NCBI GenBank assembly: GCA_905250885.1
Contig: CAJNOQ010001578.1
Coordinates: 1 to 30,205 of the forward strand
Length of the DNA: 30,205 bases
Direction: 5' to 3'
From: Didymodactylos carnosus
Lineage: Eukaryota > Rotifera > Eurotatoria > Philodinida > Philodinidae
Shown here: positions 23,093 to 30,205 of the stretch, piece by piece
Position numbering within the stretch: the stretch's first letter is position 1
How the letters are laid out: the number at the start of each line of letters is the position of its first letter
Translations under genes and position numbers: made by a program
Notes under the pieces: generated by a model
The model's database searches: none
The model's input: the letters and a program-made list of their open reading frames with translations, nothing else
What the model was told of the DNA's origin: nothing

Positions 23093-24687
23093 CGTCTGTT
23101 TCTTATTCGGTCTCAGAGGCGGCGGAACCGTAGGGACTGTGGGTGTCTTGGCATTTTCAACAGTTCGAACGATGTGTAATGAAAAGTGAACTTCACGTCC
23201 AAATATTTCGGCTAAATTGCTATGCATAGATTTTATTGTATAGTTCATCGTGTAACTAAACGCTAGCTAGTTTTTGAATTCCAACTAAGGATTCTTTCTG
23301 TAGGAATTTCAAAAGTGGTACATCTGTCTCAGGAAAGAATTTCAATTCATCTCATTGTAAACTTCTTTAACAAAAACCTTTCCAACGCAAAAAGATCGAC
23401 GTTCAGAAAAGATCTCAGTACGTAAAAATCGAGAAAACGCAATCTTCTCGCACCAGAAAAGGAATATCTTTTCATGAATCCTCTGCTGCACAGAATATAG
23501 CCTAAGATACCTTTACCAGTGATGGATTCAACCACCGTATGATTTACTAAGAATTTTTTCTCAGCAAAACTGTCTCAGAATAATTGATTTCTATGATGAC
23601 TGCACCTATTACACACTTTTATAGTACCACATATCAAAAATAAAAAATTCTGGGTCCACTACTGACGTATACAGAATTAAGTCAGGTTAGTATAAACGAT
23701 AGAGTAGATGAATATAGATTTCGTATTTGTTTTTATTCCCATTAAGATGCCCTTTTCTCTTTCTTCTGGCCAAAAGCGAATGATACAAAATTGGAAGGAA
23801 TGAAACCTTGCTTATTCGCCTTACTTGGAATACTTACAAAATATTCAAATAGGTTGATTCTAGAAAAATATGCAAGAAACAAAAACGTTAACATTCTAGG
23901 ATCTGGATGTTTAGGAAAGCCAAATTTTCAAAGCATAATAATTTTCTCGTAACAGATATACATAGTGTCCGTACTAGATATCAAGAAATGATGTTAACAG
24001 AGCTTTTATTCTGGTCCAAGAAGGAGAGAGAGGAAAAGAAGAGACATGGCGAACTGACCAACCAGAATACAGTGCGTAGAAAAAAAGAGACCAATAAAAC
24101 AGAACAGAGCAAAATGATTCTTACTATAGGTATTTGTCTCAACAAATGTTTTTTTCTTTTTCTGGTCCTGTATTACAACGTAGAGAACCATGCAACGAAT
24201 GAAATTTGAGACATTCAGATTTAAACTGTCAAATAAGAGATAGAAAAATAGATATCAACTATGTAGATTCTTTTTCGATTAGTTAAAGTAAAGATAAAAT
24301 GACATGTTTTTCTCATGTTAGTTAGTGAATGAATATTATTATTGATAGACTCGAGTTTTTTTTTGCTCAAAACGTACTAATTATTAGCTAGAAAATAAGA
24401 GTCGGAAAAATATTTTCCTAGAAATTAGATTATCTGGGCGTATTTTAAAGGCGTTTCCAGCGTATAACGAAAAGAATTTACATTTTTTTTCTACTAGAGA
24501 GAGAAATAGATATGCTACAATTTTGAGGAGAAAAAAAGAATGATATCAATAATGATACAGCTGATACATACGAGGTGATCAGTAACAATACGATTTTTCT
24601 TCTCATATTCATTTTTACAACCGAGCAGAAATTAGAAGAACAAAGCACTCACTACAGCTCGTTATTATAGACAGAATAGAGACGTTC

Positions 24688-24736
24688 ATGCTGTGTTTCC
24701 TGGAAGTTAACGCCCATGGCTGCATTAATAACAGGG
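24688..24736 (+). CDS. short upstream ORF overlapping the Sp start
   Basis: An ATG at 24688 lies 28 bases before the Sp start in another frame. After splicing to 25948 it reads 19 codons and stops (GGA CTC TTC TAA), overlapping the Sp coding start. Its context is weak (T at -3), so many ribosomes would be expected to scan past it. It would act only if transcription starts, or a leader is spliced, upstream of it. Confidence 0.35.
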
Positions 24737-27700
24737 GTAAGTGTATGTTGTTACGATATATATTCATATACTAGTAGCGATAGTATTTGTCATTCTTTAA
24801 TATCTTATGTAAATTCAATACGGTCCAAATATCAGATGAGGTTGAAAAAGCAGAACCTCCATTTTCTATACGTTAGTTCATTTGTTTTCGTGCGTGCATG
24901 TCGGATCCCAGTGGTAAACTTCTACTCTAATTTGTTAAAGAATAAGTTACCCTTACAACTGTGGATAGCTTAAGAAAACGCAATGATACTGTTTCAATCT
25001 GATATCACGAGATGAAAGATATTTTTCGCTTATTGGATAAATGGCTTATCCATCTATGCCTATTAGAGACCAATATTATGAAATTCATCTAAGCAAACTG
25101 GAACATATCATCGTACTAAAAAAACCTGGATGACTAGTAAACAGTATCAAATGTGGCTTTTTCATCCTATCCTGTCAGAATAAAGAAAATAAAAGTAGAA
25201 TTACATACTGGTATTTAGTTGCTCCAATGCACAAAAATTTTAATAAGTTAAGACGGATTGCAAGAGTATAATCAAGCTTCATCTCAGTTAACCATGGAAT
25301 AAACACAACGATCAGTAATCTCATTAGTAACTTCAGTTTTTTTCTAATCATGGTTTGTCAGTACAAAATATAACTCTGTAGAACTCAATGTAAGCTCTCT
25401 TTTACTTTATTTCTGGACAACGTTGTGGAAAACCCTTATAAAACGAACACACACAGACTATACAATTAAAGTATGAAACTGGTACACTCTATTTTTTGTA
25501 TATTTTTCATTCACCACTTTTGTGTCACGAAAAGCAAACTGTGACAAAAAAAGTAGAATATATCAAATTGAAACAGGTTCATTTATTTGTTATAGTATGT
25601 ATACTGACAACATACATTCCCTTTTTTTGTTGGTAATTGTGCATATAAACAGCATTTTGAAAGAATAAGAAAGAAAGAAGAATAAATAACAATCGCAGAC
25701 CAGAACCCCCATCGATCTTTTTTCAATGGTATCAATCAACCGAATACTCCTTAATTATTAGGTAGTAAATAGAATATGTGAACACATTAAGTCTGCTCTA
25801 AAAATGTTGCAACAATTCTAGTGTATATATTTGTGTTTGATTGATTTGCAATATCAAATATCACCAGTCTTTTTTTAAATTGCTTTGTTCAATCATAATA
25901 AATATATCAAGGGCTTATATTAAACTTATACACTTTTTTTCTTGCAGGACTCTTCTAACACACCGTTGGCAATGTTAGCATCACAATGTAATAAAATATC
26001 TATGAATAACTCAAAATACTCTCAAATAACATCGACAAACTCATGTGAAATACCACGCACAAGTTTTTATGCTTGGAAAAAACCAAATTCAGCAACTACA
26101 ACACCTCCACAAACGATATCACCACAGCCTCCATCATCTTATCAAAATGTAATCCCAGTTCCATCCCAACGTGTTATTCCCTCAACGTCGAGCAGAGCGT
26201 TAAATCCTCCAAGTGATTTGTTTTATTCAAGCTTATCATCTCATATGCATAACAATAATAACAACAATGAACAACAAGATTCAACATCACCATCATCAAT
26301 TGTCAATTCTCTAGGTCGACTTCGACAAGAGGCAGCTCAAGCGGCATACGAACATGTTTTATTAAACGGCAGTGGACATCATCTAACGTCATCGATCAAT
26401 GATTCCCCAAATTGGCTCAACAGCCATCCATGGTCAAGTGAACCACAACCGCAATTAATGTTTCCTTCTAGTAGAAATACAAATGATAATCAATTTAGTG
26501 GATCTTCTTACACTGATCTATTATCAATTGGTCATTATTCAGACAACAGTTATCGAAATGAATTTCGTTTGTTTCCTCCTCCACCTCCGTCGCTGCCTCC
26601 ACATCACTACCATCCTCATGGTCATCAACTTCAGCAAAACAATCATACACCCACTCCGTCATCTTCTACTCAACAACAACAACAACAGCAACAGCAGCAA
26701 CAACATCAACAACAGCAACATCAACTAGTGAACAGTTCAAATACAGCTGCTGCCATCGTTGCAAATGTAAAACAACCAAAAAGTAGTCGTGCTCAGTGTG
26801 ATTGTCCAAATTGTCGCGAAGCCGATCGTTTGGGACCAGCTGCTGCTCATTTACGAAAACGAAACATACACAGTTGTCATATACCAGGATGCGGAAAAGT
26901 TTACAACAAAACATCTCATTTGAAAGCACATTTAAGATGGCATACAGGCAAGAAAATGAAAACATTACGTTAAACTAACAACATCACTTATAGAAAAAAA
27001 ATTATGCACACACATTTTTTTTGTGTTGTCAACTAAACTCTCATTTGAATTAAAGTACGACAGAAACTAAATTTCAGTAACAACACATAAATTACGGATA
27101 TTCTTGGTTTTTGAGAGAAAAAATTTGAACGCTTAAGTAAATGACTTGAGCGATGATAACAATCATGTAGATTTAGAATTTAGAAAATCCACTATTATTA
27201 AAAGTTACCGTTTGAATTTGACCGATTATTTTCGAAGAACTTTTTGTTTGCTAAATGGGTACGTTTTTGTCGTACCATAAAAGTTAAAAATTTATTTTCA
27301 CCATCATAAGCAAATATAATACCCCATTCAGATATACTAGAAAACATTTCTTTCTGTTCATGATGTGAGAAAAAGTCTAGTTTCTTGTCTTATTATTGAA
27401 AAATAATCACATAGATAATATTGTCGTAAACTGATCAAAATTTGAGTTAACTACTGATATACAACGATAGCATTTTTTCTGAGGCGACATTGCAATTTTC
27501 CATGTTAATATAAAGATTATGGAACAAACGATGAAGTGACAAAAGCCGCATTTTTTTCTCATACCTGTGAAAAATGACACATCGATGATTTTAAAGGGAT
27601 GTATCCTGCTGATTAACACAAAATTCAATAGTGTAAACACATCATCATCGAGAAAGATCAGTGTGAAATAAGTTTAAATTATTAATTATATCAATTTCTT

Positions 27701-28585
27701 TATGTTTTATTAGGCGAGCGACCATTTGTTTGCAATTGGCTATTTTGTGGAAAACGCTTTACGAGATCGGATGAACTTCAACGGCATCTTCGAACGCATA
27801 CAGGTTTGTCATGTTTATATTCGTACGCAGAAACAATATTTTAAATCTAATAAAACTACTAGCGTGTCTAAGTTAATTTAGTTCTCTAATTTGTTACCTA
27901 TGCACTCTATATAATTTAGAGAATAATTTATATACACAGCAATTTTAAAAACAAGTCGATCAAATACGCCCACGTTTCAAAATATTCTAATGAACATTGT
28001 ACCTAAATCATCTCTCGTTTTATCTGAAGGCTAATCGTATATAGAAAATATGACAAACATATATTTCGAAAAAATGTTGAGATAATTAACTCAGTTGGCA
28101 AGTCTATTATTTATTGAATTGTTCATGCGTAGATGATCATACGGTTAGTTCTATATTGAACATCAATCAATCAAATAATAAGACCTTGATTGTTAGAATA
28201 GACAGATAATCTACGTCATCAGAGATCATGTATAAATAACCTTCAGGTTATAAAGAGAGAACTTTTCTATATACAAACAAGTTTTGCTATTACGTAACAT
28301 ATTTAAATATCTTATTTTAGGAGAAAAACGATTTGCTTGTCCAATTTGTTCAAAACGATTTATGCGTAGTGATCATTTGAGTAAGTTAAATCTCAATATT
28401 TCTCTTCTGAATGATATTAGTTCACATTGTTTGCCTGTTTAGATAAACATGTTAAAACTCATTCCATAAATTCCATAAATGATACAAATCCAATACGAAA
28501 AACGGATTCTGATTCAGAAAATAGTCGAGAAGATAACCATCGTTTAATGCAAGATATTAAACGTGAACCAAGAATGCATGAATAA
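24716..28585 (+). CDS. Sp8: Sp6-9 (Sp8/Sp9-like) zinc-finger transcription factor
   Basis: Five exons (24716-24736, 25948-26947, 27714-27803, 28321-28380, 28443-28585) encode 437 residues. The N-terminus [18 protein letters not shown] continues to QCNKIS and, with FYAWKK at 47-52, matches the TPLAMLAATCNKIG and FHPWKR elements of vertebrate Sp8/Sp9. A Buttonhead box (CDCPNC at 291-296) precedes three C2H2 fingers at about 317-339, 347-369 and 377-397, with the Sp linkers TGERPF and TGEKRF. In animals the family binds GC and GT boxes and patterns limbs and head or neural tissue. The middle is Ser/Asn/Pro-rich with a Gln run at 249-266. Exon 1 codes for only seven residues; its assignment rests on matching phase 0 and similarity to Sp9. 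Intron 2 uses a GC donor. Within the family, Sp8 versus Sp9 cannot be settled. Confidence 0.93.
24737..25947 (+). other. Sp intron 1 (1211 bases, phase 0)
   Basis: The intron runs from GTAAGT to a CTTTTTTTCTTGCAG acceptor. It separates a seven-codon first exon from the bulk of the gene. I see no gene or repeat of note inside; its length among mostly short introns makes it a reasonable place for transcriptional control elements. Confidence 0.75.
26671..26724 (+). repeat. CAA/CAG tract coding the Sp glutamine run
   Basis: CAA and CAG codons, interrupted by two CAT, encode eleven Gln, His, four Gln, His, Gln. Mixed codons reduce slippage, but the length may still vary. Such runs in Sp factors usually fall in activation regions. 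Confidence 0.85.
26948..27713 (+). other. Sp intron 2, GC-AG type (766 bases)
   Basis: Exon 2 ends ACAG and the intron begins GCAAGA, the known form of a GC donor (AG/GCAAG). It ends TTTTATTAG. Only this junction rebuilds the invariant TGERPF linker between fingers 1 and 2; no GT donor nearby does. Read through unspliced, the frame adds KKMKTLR and stops at 26973, leaving a protein with one finger. Confidence 0.9.
27804..28320 (+). other. Sp intron 3 (517 bases)
   Basis: A GTTTGT donor and TTATTTTAG acceptor bracket an AT-rich intron that splits the Gly codon of the second finger linker (TGEKRF), at the same position and phase as intron 2 in the first linker. Nothing else is seen in it. Confidence 0.85.
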
Positions 28586-28586
28586 A
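28581..28586 (+). terminator. AATAAA overlapping the Sp stop codon
   Basis: The hexamer includes the TAA stop at 28583-28585. If it directs polyadenylation the 3'UTR would be only some tens of bases; other AT-rich variants downstream could serve instead. Confidence 0.25.
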
Positions 28587-28953
28587 AAATTATTATTACG
28601 TTAATTGAATTGAACTTTGTGACTTTTTCCCTTTTCTATAATACAAGATCAACAAAATTTTCTTTTTTTGATTCAATTCAATGTAAGCGTATATCGCTCA
28701 ACTATTTTTTTCTTTTGTGATTATTTTTCTTGTCTAATATTTAGTCTGTTATATAATCATCTTTAATTTTAAGAAAACACATATCGAAGTGTAAAACATG
28801 TTAAAAGCCTATTGGATTAGGAATCATTAGTTAGTGTCGTCTTTCGTTTTTTTCTACAAGACGTTTAAATATGCATAAAGCAACTAAAATAATTTCTGAC
28901 ACAGTAGAAACCAAATAAACACAAGTAGGTCTTCATTTTATCGACTTATATAA

Positions 28954-29135
28954 TTTTTATGCTAGAACATAGAGGATTTTATTTAGATTTTCGCTATATG
29001 TTTATTATTAAAATTAGCTTTTGTCGCGGCTTTCCTGCATTAAAAGTACTGAAAATCAAAAAACCATCTATTGCTCAGTGTTGTGTAGAATTTCTAGCTG
29101 TTTAATGGTTTTGACGCGCAATTCAAAGCGCGATA
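28954..29135 (+). repeat. dispersed repeat, copy 2
   Basis: This is the partner of 5082-5262, same orientation, about 80% identical by eye with few gaps. The 16-base block GGTCTTCATTTTATCG lies 26 bases to its left (28928-28943), whereas in copy 1 it lies to the right. This fits both copies being cut from a tandem array with a unit of roughly 220 bases. Confidence 0.7.
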
Positions 29136-29229
29136 TATGGGATGCACTGAAACGGGGTACTCGATATTACAACAATTATCCTTACGTACGAACAGAAACC
29201 GTTTCGTTCTTTGATACATTTCTTTCCTA

Positions 29230-29430
29230 TAGAAGTCATTTTTTTAAAATTTCCCATTAGAAAAGTCTTGCGAATCTTATAATAAAAGAATTTTTCGTTG
29301 TAATGAAGATAATGATTATACTCAATCTACTGTTTATACGTCATTTTTCCACGAAATTAAATAATTCTATTGAAATTGTAAGATCCGGAAGACTTTTTTC
29401 TAATAAGAAACGTTAAAAAAATGACTTCTA
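29230..29430. repeat. inverted repeat with arms of about 55 bases
   Basis: The left arm 29230-29282 and right arm 29375-29430 are reverse complements at about 80-85% by eye; both contain the block AGAAGTCATTTTTTTAA on one or the other strand. A 92-base spacer separates them. It lies about 95 bases from copy 2 of the dispersed repeat, so the two may belong to one element, though copy 1 has no such neighbour. Confidence 0.65.
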
Positions 29431-30205
29431 CAATTAAATCTCACAAACTACTCTATCAAAGATTGTAGAGTGGATGTTCTTAATTCACGAAAATTTAACG
29501 CCGGCATTTCACCTTTATTCTTGATAAATTTCTTCATAAACTATCAGGTGTTTTTATATCTCCCAGTAGAAGAAACCACGATGAATTTAATGGCAAAAAA
29601 AGCTAATTTTTTTGATCTCTAATGAACAAGTCATCCCGGTATATTGAATGGAAATATGCCCGTTGGAATTAGCGGTTTTCACTAATAGAAGCTTTACAGT
29701 AGTCGGAAGTTAGTTAATTATAAAGCGTATAATAGCAGTTCTTCGATACAACCCTAAGCTATCACAGTTCCTTAATGATTGATTTCATCGTCTTTTTTCT
29801 AGAAAGTAATTTCTTCAGAAAGATAAAACATTCTAAAGTTATAAATTTTATTCCACTGCAAATTTTGAGATCGAAGAAAATGGTTCGAGATCTTTTTTTA
29901 CTTGAAAATAAGTGAAAAAAATGAGTTTTTGCTAAAATTCTTTAAAGCAACAAGAATATCATGAAGGAGATTACTCGAAGCTTGGAATTTTGTGATCATA
30001 GAGAGTTTCATGTGCTCTATCGAATGAACTTTGAACGAAACTCTAATATTTTATCGTTAAGTGAAAAAATATATTTTAAATTTTTGTCAACATTTCCTTA
30101 AAACATGTATATCTCCCCGAGCATACGTTTCCGCCTCCTGAAGGATTGAGATTCGGATAGAGCTCAAAATTCTGAGTATATACAAACATTTTGAGCATAT
30201 GTTTT

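Larger units (their letters stand above)
20933..24687. other. intergenic region upstream of the Sp gene
   Basis: No gene is supported in this 3.7 kb. Frames at 22886-23179 (+), 23009-23248 (-), 23347-23535 (-) and 23907-24209 (+) have no recognisable domains, and several start at non-ATG codons. The region contains a small hairpin, a (TA)12 and a short AC repeat, and probably the Sp promoter at its right end. Confidence 0.45.
28586..30205. other. flank after the Sp gene, repeat-bearing
   Basis: No gene is supported. The open frame at 29021-29260 runs through the second copy of the dispersed repeat and into the inverted repeat, so it is not taken as a gene. The last 100 bases hold two related GAGCATAYGTTT motifs near 30119 and 30193. 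Confidence 0.5.

Noticed and set aside
24716-24973. 85-codon reading of the Sp first exon straight into the intron
   Set aside because: A GTAAGT donor after seven codons joins in phase to the conserved TPLAMLA motif at 25948; the read-through part has no similarity to Sp proteins.
26666-26965. 99-codon minus-strand open frame
   Set aside because: It is the antisense of the Sp glutamine tract and first zinc finger.

Overview
This is a eukaryotic, AT-rich window with compact multi-exon genes, mostly short GT-AG introns (about 57 to 150 bases, with a few longer ones in the last gene) and long AT-rich intergenic stretches. All genes recognised lie on the + strand. The gene content (a METTL6-type tRNA methyltransferase, a nuclear receptor with two DNA-binding domains, an Sp6-9-type zinc-finger factor) is that of an invertebrate animal. 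The two-DBD receptor points to a protostome such as a rotifer, flatworm or mollusc. Base composition, intron size and acceptor-like sites just upstream of start codons make a bdelloid rotifer my best guess, but this is inference.

Layout. 1-131: the end of a gene with an acidic tail resembling the Hsp90 co-chaperone p23. 681-1748: METTL6, three exons. 1749-7294: a 5.5 kb stretch without a supported gene, holding one copy of a dispersed repeat. 7295-8828: a C-terminal bZIP factor whose first exon is open in two frames. 8829-12990: noncoding as far as I can see. 12991-15186: a ten-exon 2DBD nuclear receptor. 15187-24715: about 9.5 kb without a confident gene, with a 94-base-arm foldback repeat, two orphan exon-like segments, a (TA)12 microsatellite and a small hairpin. 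24716-28585: an Sp8/Sp9-like factor in five exons, one intron having a GC donor. 28586-30205: a repeat-bearing flank with the second copy of the dispersed repeat and an inverted repeat.

Three of the five genes are sequence-specific transcription factors of different classes (bZIP, nuclear receptor, Sp/KLF), each beside kilobases of noncoding DNA; p23 and METTL6 are housekeeping-type and more closely spaced. Nothing in the sequence shows that the genes act in one pathway. The p23 family is known to assist Hsp90-dependent nuclear receptors, but its proximity to a receptor gene here may be chance.

The most interesting signals are the dual-frame first exon of the bZIP gene, the two unlike DNA-binding domains of the receptor, the GC-AG intron between zinc fingers of the Sp gene, and the long foldback near 16.4 kb. 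All coordinates, splice junctions and identities were worked out by eye.
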